Shown here one piece after another: positions 48,607 through 61,826 of a DNA stretch of 64,000 nt. How positions within the stretch are numbered: position 1 is the stretch's first letter; each line of letters opens with the position of its first letter. The stretch lies in the NCBI GenBank assembly GCA_012295275.1, contig CM022665.1, positions 46,471,595 to 46,535,594 of the forward strand. The letters are read 5' to 3'. A program made the position numbers and the translations under genes. Below the pieces are notes generated by a model. It was not told the DNA's origin. It searched no databases and saw nothing but the letters and a program-made list of their open reading frames with translations. Origin of the DNA: Chrysomallon squamiferum (lineage: Eukaryota > Mollusca > Gastropoda > Neomphalida > Peltospiridae).

Positions 48607-49540
48607 TCCAAATTAGACTTACAGAGAATTAAGTTAAGTCTTTGCAGTCTGATTTCGAGGTTTAAAGAAAACTTCCAACTACAAAAGCCAGCCAATTGAC
48701 GTGCTGTTATTACATTTTGCGAATCAAGATACCATAGAAAACCCGTCTACGGCTGGACGATGTTTAAAAATAGTACTCATAAGTGTTAAAAACAAGATGG
48801 CTGCGATAATACGTCATATCCAGTAAAATTTACTGTCTGAAGATGAAAACAGAAGAAGTTAGAATAGTTACCTTTGGTCATGCATTCCATTCATACTGGC
48901 AATGTTAAGTGGTTTATAATTAATCATAAACTAATGACAAAAAGTGAGGAATAGTTAATTCTTAATTAAAAGAACCTTAAGCTACGTAAGTTAAAAACCA
49001 CACACACACACGTCCCCACACAGACACACACATACATATGTGTGGTGGGTGTATGTGTGTGTAAAAGTTACCAATATAAAATTGTTTTACAGTACTTCAG
49101 GTTAATATATTACATGAAAACCAGTCGTTATATCTACGAAATTAAGATATATATATATAGGAACGTTAAAGAAAACACATTTTCAAATTCTGTAATAACG
49201 ACATCAAATAATTATTTTACTTTAAGCAGAGACAACAGACGCGTAGCTGCTCGTCGGATACTTTAATATCTGCCGCAGACAAGAGTGGATCTAATAATCC
49301 TCAGAATCGGGTCTTGCTAAATCCAAAACCGTCTTTGATCCGTCCTTGCATACGAAATCCAGTTAACAGTCTTTGTTCGTTTAACGTCTCGTGATGTCCG
49401 AGCAATTTAAATACTGAAGGAAATTCAATCCACAGCAGATGAGGCGAAATAATTTCTATTTGTGTCTCAGCTGAGATTAGATAACTCGTGTGACAGTACC
49501 AGCAGCAAGTCCGGGGAGAAAATTGGACATTCCAACATGT
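48607..49540. other. Unique spacer
   Basis: A YY1-like AAGATGGCTG lies at 48794-48803, and short CA/GT runs at 49000-49065. A non-ATG minus frame at 49301-49576 is unrecognised. Confidence 0.5.
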
Positions 49541-49688
49541 ATGTAACCAATCAAGCAGCCGGTAATACGCTGCCAATTACATGGGCGAGTGACCGGTCGA
49601 TCGGCAGGAAGTGACGTAAATTAGATTTTCAGCTGACCTATTTATCGGAAGCTGGCTGTGACGGTCGGTAACGACAGGCGGTGTGTTT
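49540..49688. promoter_or_regulatory. Complex motif island before the 65-bp array
   Basis: Contains ACCAATCAAG, GCCAATTACATGG, GACCGGTCGATCGG and AGTGACGTAAATTAG. It is CpG-bearing and lies directly upstream of the 65-bp minisatellite. Confidence 0.25.
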
Positions 49689-49970
49689 ACGACTGGTCGT
49701 AGAGAGAACGGTGAGAATATGAAGTCAGTGTTCGCAGATTTCGTGTTACAGATACGACTGGTCGTAGAGAGAACGGTGAGAATATGAAGTCAGTGTTCGC
49801 AGATTTCGTGTTACAGATACGACTGGTCGTAGAGAGAACGGTGAGAATATGAAGTCAGTGTTCGCAGATTTCGTGTTACAGATACGACTGGTCGTAGAGA
49901 GAACGGTGAAAATATGAAGTCAGTGTTCGTAGATTTCGTGTTACAGTTACGACTGGTCGGTACAGCTTGG
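49689..49970 (+). repeat. 65-bp minisatellite, four full units plus a partial
   Basis: Units start ACGACTGGTCGTAGAGAGAA at 49689, 49754, 49819 and 49884, with a partial at 49949. Copies 1-3 are identical or nearly so, indicating recent expansion. Each carries the inverted repeat ACGAC-TG-GTCGT. Confidence 0.97.
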
Positions 49971-51800
<1,830 letters not shown>

Positions 51801-51805
51801 GAGAG

Positions 51806-52310
<505 letters not shown>

Positions 52311-52311
52311 G

Positions 52312-52550
52312 TTTGTGTTTGTGTGTGTATGTATGTTTGTGTGTATGTATGTATGTATGTATGTATGTATGTATGTATGTATGTATGTGTGTGTGTGTGT
52401 GTATGTATGTGTATATGTATGTATGTATGTTTGTATATGTGTATGTATGCGTGTGTATGTATGTATTATGTATGTATGTATATGTGTATGTATATGTGTG
52501 TGTATATATAATTTGTATGTATGTATGTATGTGCGTATGTGTATGTATGA
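52312..52550. repeat. (TGTA)n/(TG)n microsatellite
   Basis: About 240 bp of ATGT tetranucleotides with TG cores. Met/Tyr/Val/Cys frames are artefacts. Confidence 0.97.
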
Positions 52551-53265
52551 TTTTGAAAATGTTATTTTATTTTCTTACTTACTTGTTTGTTTGTTAGTCT
52601 GGTTGTTTATTTGTTTATCCATTCATTTACTCACTATTATTATTAAAAGATATTTAGAAGGAATCTTGTCTGTTAATTGTTTTTGTTTTTTTCTGTTTGC
52701 CTAAAAATGTCAAATGTATATCATCTTGTACTTTTCTAACAACATACTGTAAATTAATTCACAATAAACAACACTTTCAAACGTGCCAGTGTGTATCAAT
52801 AAAATTCAGTTAAATTTAACGGAACTCGTCAGCGATAGAGTTATCGAACTTGGCGGTCTTGTTCTTCCGCGCTCCAGTTAATTATTAAACCCAACGAAAA
52901 ATGTGGGAGGAGGGTTTATTAGTATTACTGTTATAATTTTTTTTTTACTGTAACAGTAACAGGTCCATTAGGAAAAGATTTAGCATTTTATTGTTTGAAA
53001 TAAAACAAGAAATGTTACGGACAGAATTAGACACGAATGTTAAAGCAGTAATAAAAGCTCATTTCCATTTCTTTTTCCCCCTTGTTTTTATTTTTATTAT
53101 TATTATTAGAGAATTCCATTAGGCGTCACTTTTGTAACCGGGTTATTGATAAGAAATAATTCTCCGTACTTATCTCGACAATATAAATCAGAGCCCAGCA
53201 ATATAATTTCTCTAAACTGGACTGATCCGTTTTCCTAGTTAAAGAAATTTCTTACACGACGAATA
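52551..53265. other. AT-rich spacer
   Basis: Unique AT-rich sequence with no supported gene. Confidence 0.6.
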
Positions 53266-53620
53266 AAACCGAATCCAATCATAACCGTTCATTTTAGAAG
53301 GCACGTTTAAGCTCTCCCGGTATAAGCGATGCGATCCCTTTGGGAGTTCGGTCCTTGCTCGTCTTGTCTGGTGTAGGTCACGTGACGTCTTCGTTCGCTG
53401 ATTGTTTCCATTAAGCACCCGACGAAAATCTGAATTTTCCTTTTTTCTCTTGCAGCAATGAAAACCATCAATATTGGCGCAGCGAAAAGGGGAACGCCGT
53501 AATCACATTAGACCGTTTTGAGGTTGAGAATTCTTGTTAATCTCCGCAATCGGTTCTATCTCTTGAGCCAACACAGAGGTCGAAATCTAATCGCCCCGTT
53601 GTTGTGTAATCTTTTTTTTC
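53265..53620. promoter_or_regulatory. Complex island with CLEAR-type E-box
   Basis: GTCACGTGAC (53377-53386), the palindromic E-box of TFEB/MITF/USF factors, runs into GACGTC. The island also has ATCCAATCATAA, GATTGTTTCCATTAAGC and CGTAATCACATTAG. No coding frame is recognised. Confidence 0.35.
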
Positions 53621-53639
53621 AGATGTAGTTTTAACCGAG

Positions 53640-53887
53640 GCAGATAAAAAAAAAAAAAAAAAACATTCAGCACGTCAATGACTTGAAAATCCCTGTCACG
53701 CTACACATCCTACTGTATCGTCATTTTTAGTTTTATCTGATTTTGGTTTTTTTGTCTCTTTGTCTGTCTGTTTAAATTTCTGTACATCGCTCTCTGGTTT
53801 GTCTGTCCATCAGTTTATCTATCTGTTCTTCCATCCGTCCGTTTATTCATTCATCCTTCAGTCTATCCATATATCCATTCGTCTGTG

Positions 53888-53888
<1 letters not shown>
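53640..53888. other. Poly-A and TCTG/TCCA-type spacer
   Basis: Poly-A at about 53647-53662, then imperfect TCTG and ATCC tetranucleotides. Confidence 0.7.

Positions 53889-53969
<81 letters not shown>
53889..53969. repeat. (GA)n microsatellite
   Basis: About 80 bp of pure GA. Confidence 0.98.
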
Positions 53970-53972
<3 letters not shown>

Positions 53973-54059
53973 TATCAAATGTAATTTGTATTTTTCCTGT
54001 CTGTCTGTTCAGTCTTTATTTGTCTTTTTCTGTCTGCTTGTCTGTAAGTTTGACCTTCG

Positions 54060-54440
54060 TTTCAATCATCCATCGTCGCATTTTTTCCATTTCTTCTTCA
54101 CTTTTTTTTTCTTCTTTTTTTCTAATACAACACTATTGCTAGCTCATCACTTTTTCTTCTTCTTCTTCTACGTTTGGCTAATTAACTTTTTTTTTTAGTT
54201 TTTTTTTTTTTTTTCTTTTACGTTTGGCTAATTAATTTTTTTTTTTAGTTTTTCTTTCTTATTTTCCGTCCTTCATTTTTTAGTTTTTCTTCTTCTTCTT
54301 TTTTTTTTTTCTAACTAGTCATTCGACAAGCTTCTTCTTCTTCTTCTTCTTCTGTTTTTTTTTCGGACTATTAAACAAGAGTGTAGCGTGGGCTAACTAA
54401 TCAGCTTCACTAGAGACTGAACAACTTTTTTTTTTTCTTC
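54060..54440. repeat. T-rich block with (TTC)n and a duplicated phrase
   Basis: T and TTC runs. The phrase ACGTTTGGCTAATTAA occurs at 54169 and 54219, so a segment of about 50 bp has duplicated within the T-rich tract. Confidence 0.88.
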
Positions 54441-54866
54441 TGGTTCAAAAAACTGTCTTCATATTTCAGACACACCATTAACCACAGTCTGAGACGAATT
54501 AAACTTTGCAGACGTTACTCTGCAACACACAAACTCTATTTAAAAAAAAAAAAGACCTCATCTTTTCATAGGCACCAGGGTTGATTCCCTTTGCAGGTGT
54601 ATACGTACTGTTTACCGTCTCAACTAACGCTCGGTAAGTAAATCACACACACACAAAAACAAATTATGGTATATACTGTCCTGCCTCTTGTGCGGTCTAT
54701 AAGAAAGATGTGTTTTTGCTACTAATGGAATATTTTTGCGGATTTACTTGCGAAGACTGTCTGTTAGAATCAGCAAATGTTTGACTTCGGTAGACAGCTC
54801 GGAAGTCTTAGACAGACATATACATATACAAACAGATAGACAGACTGATAAACAGACAGACATGTA
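54441..54866. other. Unique spacer containing a possible microexon
   Basis: Complex AT-rich sequence; see the candidate microexon at 54597-54633. No other feature. Confidence 0.5.
54597..54633 (+). other. Candidate 37-nt microexon
   Basis: A good acceptor (TTGATTCCCTTTGCAG ending at 54596) and a strong donor (GTAAGT at 54634-54639) bracket 37 nt of non-repetitive sequence. Microexons occur in neural genes of animals. The pairing could be chance. Confidence 0.2.
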
Positions 54867-54869
54867 GAT

Positions 54870-54961
<92 letters not shown>
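54867..54961. repeat. (GA)n microsatellite
   Basis: GA run with one GAAGA interruption near 54882. Confidence 0.98.
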
Positions 54962-54967
<6 letters not shown>

Positions 54968-55194
54968 TTCGTGACGATTATGATGAAAACAACAATAGGA
55001 AGCATGTTTTAGTATCAGAGCTTGATTATAATAATAATAATAATAACACACACACGCACTCACAGACTATAATAACATACACACACACTTATCTGAGCTA
55101 ATGACGAAAGTAATTAAAACATGAAGACGAAGAGGTGAAGTGAAATAAATGCGTTAGAGAAACCAGGGTGCAACACGAACTTTATATTATTAGT

Positions 55195-55760
55195 CAAGTA
55201 TAAACTGGTGTTGTAAAATAACACAGTTATTAACATTAAAACATTCAGTCAGGTGTAAACTGGTGTTGTAAAATAACACAGTTATTAACATTCAAACATT
55301 CAGTCATGTTTAAACTGATGTTGTAAAACAACACAGTTATTAACATTCAAACATTCACTTAAGTGTAAACTGGTGTTGTAAAATAACACAGTTATTAACA
55401 TTCAAACATTCAGTCAAGTGTAAACTGGTGTTGTAAAATAACACACTTAATAACATTTAAATTGTAAACTGGTGTTGTAAAATAACACAGTTATTAACAT
55501 TCAAACATTCAGTCAAGTGTAAACAGGTGTTGTAAAATAACACAGTTAATAACATTCAAATTGTAAACTGGTGTTGTAAAATAACACTGTTATTAACATT
55601 GAAACATTCAGTCAAATGTAAACTGGTGTTGTAAAATAACACAATTAAAAACATTCAAACATTCAGTCAAGTGTAAACAGGTGTTGTAAAACAACGCAGC
55701 TAATAACACTGAAACATTCACTCGAGCGTCAACTGTTGCTATAAAATAACACGGCTATTA
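55195..55760 (+). repeat. 55-bp minisatellite with 44-bp variant units
   Basis: Unit TAAACTGGTGTTGTAAAATA, ACACAGTTATTAACATTCAA, ACATTCAGTCAAGTG. About ten units, the first four at exact 55-bp spacing. Two units lack the ACATTCAGTCAAG segment and are about 44 bp. The last units are more diverged. Each unit carries GTGTT-GTAAAAT-AACAC. Confidence 0.96.
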
Positions 55761-55805
55761 ATATTTAAACTGCTGAGTGAAGTGAAAATCTATTGATGTA
55801 CTTAC

Positions 55806-56330
55806 CCTCGTCCAAACAGAACTCTCCACTTCGCTCGGTAGAATCCAACAAGAAGGGAAAAAGAAAAACCAACAAAACTAAGTGAAAACTCCGAAGACGA
55901 AGAAGACGAAGAAGAAGAAGAATTGTTCCGAATTCGCACGAGTAACGCACAAAGCCCGAGACAAGATCAACGGCTGAGTCTGCATTCGGTTCATCACGGG
56001 AGCGATATTTGTGCTTTTAGCCAAATAAAGAATCAATTAGTCTTTTTCATTGACGGACTTCGGCCAATAAACGATCAAGACGTGATCCAAAGAAACACAC
56101 ACACACACACAGAGTGGGAGGGAGAGAGAGTGACAGAGAGACAGAGAGACAGAGAGTGAGAGCCTTGAGCGACTAGTCACGAATACAGACACAATCGTTC
56201 TCGCAGGAGAAGAAACGGTTGCGCCACTCGGTGTTGTTGTTTGTGAACGAGAGAGGAGAGTTCGTTCTTAACCGCTGCTCCCAGGCAGAACGGAGCGCGA
56301 AGTGTGAAGTAAGAGTTTCGAGAAATCGGC
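55806..56330 (-). promoter_or_regulatory. Probable minus-strand promoter and first exon
   Basis: On the minus strand GACGAGG is followed by GTAAGTA (donor at 55805-55800), preceded by about 500 bp of CpG-rich complex sequence. This fits a promoter plus 5' exon transcribed toward lower coordinates. A frame crossing the donor reads LRSFHLVLLVFLFPFLLDST then ERSGEFCLDEG, signal-peptide-like, but I find no in-frame ATG, so the exon may be 5' UTR. Confidence 0.35.
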
Positions 56331-56552
56331 TAGTCGGAGTTAGATCTGAGAAATCAGCTAGTCGGATCTGAGAAATCAGCTAGTCAGATCTGAGAAATCA
56401 GCTAGTTGGATCCAAGAAATCAGCTAGTTGGATCCAAGAAATCAGCTAGTCGGATCCGAGAAATCAACTGGTCGGATCCGAGAAATCAGCTAGTCAGATC
56501 CGAGAAATCAGCTATTCAGATCTGAGAAATCAGCTAGTTAGATCTGAGTTAA
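56318..56552 (+). repeat. 22-bp minisatellite, about ten units
   Basis: Unit GGATCCGAGAAATCAGCTAG plus two bases, with TC/CC, G/A and CGG/CAG/TGG variants. Several units carry GGATCC or AGATCT. It abuts the CpG-rich island at 55.8-56.3 kb. Confidence 0.95.
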
Positions 56553-56574
56553 AACTGATCTAATAATTATTTAT

Positions 56575-56678
56575 GTAAAAAAATTCAAAAATAAAAAAAA
56601 TAAAATAATAAAAATAATAATAAAAGTTTAAATTTAAAAGTGATGTGAGTTAAGACCTGTGAGGAAAAAAACAAAACA

Positions 56679-56712
<34 letters not shown>

Positions 56713-56870
56713 AATAAAAATAATAATAATAATGATGATGATGATGATGATGATGATGATAATAATATAAATTAAATAAATTAAGATAAAATGTAAAAAA
56801 TAATGATAATAACAGTAATAAAAGTAATAATAATAATAATAAATTAATTAATTAAAAATATAAAAAAATT
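56575..56870. repeat. A-rich (AAC)n, (AAT)n, (GAT)n block
   Basis: AAC run at about 56683-56712, GAT run at about 56733-56761, and AAT-rich sequence around them. Confidence 0.94.
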
Positions 56871-57480
56871 ATTAACTGTTGCCTTAATGTTACAGCTGTG
56901 TAAGATAAAAGAGATGATATTAATTACTTTATTTTGAAATATAATAAGAAAAAAAAAACCAGAAAGCAAAACTTCAATTGGTTATACTGTTCTGAAAAAG
57001 AAGAAGAAGAAGAAGAAGAAGAAAAAAATAAAAATAGAAAAACGGTTGGTAACTTCTAACAAATGGAACAAAGCTGAGATAATTATATTTTGTTTCCACT
57101 TTTGAAGAAGAAAGAAAACAGAAAAAAAAAAAAAAAAAAAAATTGAAAATGCTTTGCAAAACTATTATTAAGAAATTTGCGAATGAATTATAACTATTTA
57201 ATTAACGACAGTTTAAAGATAATTTCATGTAAACGTTTCGTTATCGTCGTAGCTGTTCAAATAACCGTTATGAACAACAGGAAACGTTGCTGCTGCCGTT
57301 TCATGTACTACTTCATCACTTTTAAACAAATTAACCTTTACTTGCTCTTTACATTAGGAAAGGAGATGTCGGCTTAAATAACGTATGAGCCTGTGGTTAG
57401 AACTGGAAAATAGTCCAATAGGTGGAACAGAGCGGTTTCAATCTTTCTACATACCACACATCAGTTTACATCCCACTTAG
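56871..57480. other. AT-rich spacer
   Basis: AAG run at 56996-57025 and poly-A at 57122-57141. No gene is supported. Confidence 0.65.
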
Positions 57481-57499
57481 CACATTTGTAAAAAGTCGT

Positions 57500-57700
57500 G
57501 TTTAATTATTTTCTGTATGGGAGAAGGTACATATAAATTATACTTTATTGCTAATCGAAAAAGGATAGACTCCTGGTTGTTCCTGGTTATCTGTGTTGTT
57601 ATAGCCTACTGAGTGTCGTTGAAGCTTTTTTCTCTCTTTCTGTCTGTGCAGTCCCCAGCTACGACATTGGCGCCACGTAACCACGAATGGTCAGTAAATA
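57500..57700 (+). mobile_element. Possible LTR end with primer-binding-site-like sequence
   Basis: TATAAAT at 57532-57538 is followed about 130 bp later by CTACGACA-TTGGCGCCACG (57659-57677). TGGCGCC after a CA end resembles the LTR/primer-binding-site junction of Gypsy-type retrotransposons. No gag-pol is visible. The same place can be read as a 38-nt exon after TTCTGTCTGTGCAG (57652-57689). Confidence 0.2.
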
Positions 57701-57979
57701 GCGAGCTTTTATATTCAATTTATTTTATATCTTTTTTAAAATGCTGTGAAGATAAAGGATTTTAGACAGAATGCAAATAATATATAATATCATGTTACTC
57801 AATAATATTTAAAAAAATATATATATATATATTTAGCGCTAAGTGTAACACGCTAACGTATCAAACGATGCCAACTTAATACTATCAATGGACCCGTCCC
57901 CACGTGGTTTGTCCGCTCCTGGGTTTATTAAAACTTTTAAAAAACGACAGACGTATCAATTCCCTCTTATCAATTAGCA

Positions 57980-58120
57980 GAACGTAATGACGTTAACGCG
58001 AAGGTAAACGATACTGCGAAGTGACGTCAAAACACGAACGTAAATGACGTTGCGAACTGGCGTAAAAACACGAACGTAAATGGCGTTTCAAACTGACGTA
58101 AAAACACGAACGTAATAATG
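57980..58120 (+). repeat. 36-bp minisatellite with CRE-like sites
   Basis: Three clear units from 58018 share AAAACACGAACGTAAATG and TGACGTCA or TGRCGTAA at 36-bp spacing. A more diverged unit lies upstream (57982-58017). Minus frames show a 12-residue repeat because 36 is a multiple of three. Confidence 0.88.
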
Positions 58121-58590
58121 TCACACAAACTGCCGCAAACACGCTCGTTTCCGCTGCTAACTAGGCGCGTTGAATGACGGGAGTCGTCGTAGTAGCAGCA
58201 GCGCTTAAAACGAAGACGCACGGAACACAGGCGCGAGATTGGATATTAGCTGTTTTATCGATTGTTTTGAGCCTTCGCGAATCTCCTTTCTTCGTGATTT
58301 TCGTTCGAGCGTCAGATCCAGGCGAACGCTGATTTCTTGTTTTCCAGCCACGAAGCGACCCGCAAACACTCTGATCTGTTTTCTATCAAACGGCGGACTT
58401 CGGGAAAATATTTGATATTGAGCGAAAAACATATAAAGCTCAGTTCGCATAGGTTATTATTAGTTTAAATGAAAGATCTGCTTGTTTTGGTTGTTTTTGT
58501 TTTTTTTTTTTTTGGGTGTTTTTTTTTAATAGAACGTGAAATAAAAGACGTTTTAGGTTAATGTAATGGAAGAATATTCTATTTGTTAAT
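58121..58590. other. Complex CpG-bearing sequence, then T-rich
   Basis: 58121-58450 is unusually CpG-rich unique sequence with an unrecognised minus frame. It may be regulatory. Poly-T at about 58499-58513. Confidence 0.45.
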
Positions 58591-58760
58591 GGATAAAATA
58601 AAATAAAATAATAAATAAAATAAAATAATAATAATAATAGTAATAATAATAATAATAATAAATAATAATAATAGTAATAATAAATTAATTAATTAATGTA
58701 ATTATTATTATATTCGTGTACAGACACATATACACATACATACACATACGTACGTACATT
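58590..58760. repeat. (AAAT)n/(AAT)n and (ACAT)n
   Basis: AAAT and AAT units, then ATTA and ACAT/ACGT units. Confidence 0.93.
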
Positions 58761-58814
58761 CAGTAATAAATAATACTATTAATAACAATAAAATATGTTT
58801 TTATATTTCAGTGT

Positions 58815-58966
58815 TTTGAAATCAAAGGCAAATATAAATAAGGTGATAGGTCAAGATATATTTTTGAAATCAAAGACAAATATAAATAAGGTGATAGGTC
58901 AAGATATATTTTTTAAATCAAAGGCAAATATAAATAAGGTGATAGGTCAAGATATATTTTTGAGAT
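58815..58966 (+). repeat. 48-bp minisatellite, three units
   Basis: Units starting at about 58818, 58866 and 58914 contain AAATATAAATAAGGTGATAG and GTCAAGATATATTTTT. The frame KSKTNINKVIGQDIFL repeats because the period is a multiple of three. Confidence 0.95.
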
Positions 58967-59154
58967 CGTTCGGTCATACGATCAGTTCTCGGCGCCTCAG
59001 AAAGATATATTGATGATGTTTATAACTAGTAGTTTTTAGTACAAAGTTGTTGAGGAGTTATATCAGTCTTTTGTTATAGAATTATTTCATATATGTAAAA
59101 ACAACTGTGTTTAATGTGGTTAACGAAATGTTCATTTATTCTATAAACGTCTGT

Positions 59155-59234
59155 GTTAGGGAGAAAGACAGAGAGACAGAGAGAGAGAGATAGAGAGAGA
59201 AACAGACAGACAGACAGAGAGAGAGGGAGGGAGG

Positions 59235-59276
<42 letters not shown>

Positions 59277-59282
59277 GAGAGA

Positions 59283-59373
<91 letters not shown>

Positions 59374-59425
59374 GGACATAGTGAAACAGACCGAGAGAGA
59401 AGAGAGAAGAGACGGACAGAAACAG

Positions 59426-59500
<75 letters not shown>

Positions 59501-59502
59501 CG
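59155..59502. repeat. Compound (GA)n/(GACA)n microsatellite
   Basis: GA runs with GACA, GGGA and GACGGACA interruptions. A segment (AGACGGACAGAAACAGACCGAGA) is internally duplicated near 59372-59432. The long Arg/Glu frame is an artefact. Confidence 0.97.
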
Positions 59503-60503
59503 TCTGAATGACGATCATACAGAAAAGAGAGTTGGTTACTTTGTCGTTCTGCATTTTGTTAATTATAATTTTGGTTACATGTTTTTCGGCCATCAAACCA
59601 GTGACAGACTGTTTATTATGAAACGCTCACAAATTTTTTTTTTTTTTTTTTTTTTTTTCATTATCGTAACTGCAGCGATTTCTCTTCTTAACAGGCCCGA
59701 AAACAGGATTCAATTAAACTGGCTTAGAAGGCAAATATCCTCCTCATACTTTTTTAAAAACAGAGACCATTCGACGCCAGCAGCCATAGCAGTGGATATA
59801 TTGCTTTTCATAAAGGACTGAAAAAAATACGTTATTGAAATGAAAATCAACGTGTGGGGACATTATCCTCTGCAAAGCCAAAATCATCTTCTTTTATTTC
59901 AGAGGCTTTTTGTCAGCGTGTCTTTTTTTTTTTTTTTTTTTCCCCATTTCTTTGTAATTTCTAGTAAAGGCAAGGATGTACTCTTGATATAACTGTTGAT
60001 GAGAAGATCATGTTTTTTGTTGTTTGTTGTTGTTTTTTTTTTTTTTTTTTTTTTTTTTTATCCGAGCAGCAAAGAAAAATGCCTCAAATGAATATATAGC
60101 AGAAGCGTATGCCTTTGCTAATAATAAAGTAACAAATTCGAAAAGAGCCTTTTTTTTTAATTAATTTTTTTTCTTGACGTCATTTCGTGTAGTAGAGTAA
60201 CGTAAATTTAAAAAAATCAAAACTCCCGCTGACTCAATAAATTATTCGCGGTTTCGTGAGTCAAAGTTTTAACGTAAAAACGTTGTCTGCTATTGGTAGT
60301 AATAGCATCAACGCAAATGTTATCATAAAGTATCTGAAAGCATTTTCAAACCGATCGTATAGTAAATTTTTAAAAAATGATATCAGTTTAGATAAATATT
60401 ATATCTTTAGAAAGTTTGTAAGTATTAAAAACACACACAAACAATTCCAAGCTAATGTTGACAATTCTTGGGATTTCATTAGAATGGATTTTCAATTTGA
60501 GTT

Positions 60504-60536
<33 letters not shown>

Positions 60537-61260
60537 TACCAAAATATCCCACGAAGTATTATTATTTCGTTATTTCATTAGCTTTCTTTCATATTACGTT
60601 ATTACCTCATTATTTACCAATTTTGCAAAAATACAAAAACGAACAAATACAAATAAATCAATGGATATCTTGTTTTCAGAACCATATCGTGCAATGGGAT
60701 CAAAACGAACGGCCTGATAATAAACGAACTGATGATTCTAAAAAATAAAAAAACAAAAAAAAATAAATAAAAAAACTCTTAATCAGACCAAGCTTTACTT
60801 GTTCGCAGTTTCTCTTTTCGGCAATGACCACTCTTAATTAAAACGCGATATCCAACATCCAGTGTGATAAAAATATATATATAACTTTATATTACGGCTA
60901 GACAACCCCCCCCCACAAAAAAAAGTCACACATCGGGTTTCTATTTGAGACGGAGGTTAAGGATCGCCAGGCCGATATATTCGTCCAAAAGCCGAAGCTG
61001 CCAGTTTTCATTATGCTGAAGACAACGGAACGAAATCCAGAGATGTCAGACACTGACATCTGTTTGAAATGTGATATACGGCAGAGGGAATTTCAATTAT
61101 TTTTTTTACTTCACTGTTATATACAAGCTCGGATTACTACGTCTGGAATGACCGCTCGAAACAAGCTGTTATCTCTTATTGATTGTAACGTCTTTTCGTG
61201 TCACAGGCGCAACGAGATGAGATAACAAAGAAGCTTCTTCGCCAGAACAAGAACGTTTTG
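59503..61260. other. AT-rich spacer with poly-T tracts
   Basis: Poly-T at 59636-59659, 59924-59941, 60033-60059 and 60510-60534. A CRE octamer lies at 60175-60182. Frames such as 60256-60717 cross poly-T and are unrecognised. Confidence 0.65.
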
Positions 61261-61267
61261 TATTGTG

Positions 61268-61759
61268 ATGTTTGAAATGTCTGATGATGAAGATTTGCTT
61301 TACGACGTATACGCACAGAAGAAGCTGGTTTCAAACAGCTCTGCCCAAAGACGTCTTGTTAAAAAAAAAAAAAAAAAGATTCAGACGGATGATAATTCTC
61401 AGAGATGTTTAAACATCGTTTATGGTCCTTCGGTTCTTGAACTGGATAATTCACAGAGATGTTTAAACATCATTTATGGTCCTTCAGTTCTTGAACTGGA
61501 TAATTCACAGAGATGTTTAAACATCATTTATAGTCCTTCATTACTTAAACTGGATAATTCTCAGAGATGTTTAAACATCATTTGTAGTTCTTCAGTTCTT
61601 GAACTAGATAATTCTCAGAGATGTCTAAACATCGTTTGTAGTCCTTCAGTTCTTGAACTGGATAATTCACAGAGATGTCTAAACATCGTTTGTAGTCCTT
61701 CAGTTCTTGAACTGGATAATCTTTTAAACACAGAGAAATGTCTAAACATCTTTTTGTAG
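61268..61759 (+). CDS. ATG frame with 18-residue tandem repeats, unknown
   Basis: ATG at 61268 opens a 163-codon frame. The first 40 residues are non-repetitive and charged (MFEMSDDEDLLYDVYAQKK), then a Lys run from poly-A, then six near-perfect 18-residue repeats DNSQRCLNIVYGPSVLEL. The repeats are the translation of a 54-bp minisatellite, which stays open because 54 is divisible by three. There is no signal peptide and no known family. It could be a young repeat protein, but a chance ORF is more likely. Confidence 0.2.
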   Translation: MFEMSDDEDLLYDVYAQKKLVSNSSAQRRLVKKKKKKIQTDDNSQRCLNIVYGPSVLELDNSQRCLNIIYGPSVLELDNSQRCLNIIYSPSLLKLDNSQRCLNIICSSSVLELDNSQRCLNIVCSPSVLELDNSQRCLNIVCSPSVLELDNLLNTEKCLNIFL

Positions 61760-61826
61760 TTCTTCAGTCTTGAACTGGATAAGAACAGAGATGTTTAAAC
61801 ATCATTTGTAGTTCTTCAGTACTTGG
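61391..61826 (+). repeat. 54-bp minisatellite, about eight units
   Basis: Units start GATAATTC at 61391, 61445, 61499, 61553, 61607 and 61661; two altered units follow. Each intact unit holds a perfect 14-bp palindrome GATGTTTAAACATC or a one-base variant, and an inverted repeat CAGTTC-TT-GAACTG. Confidence 0.97.

Noticed and set aside
58027-58221. Minus frame with a Phe/Leu/Arg 12-residue repeat
   Set aside because: Generated by the 36-bp minisatellite.
59153-59821. 222-codon Arg/Glu-rich frame, the longest in the window
   Set aside because: About half is translated (GA)n, and the rest crosses poly-T with no domain.
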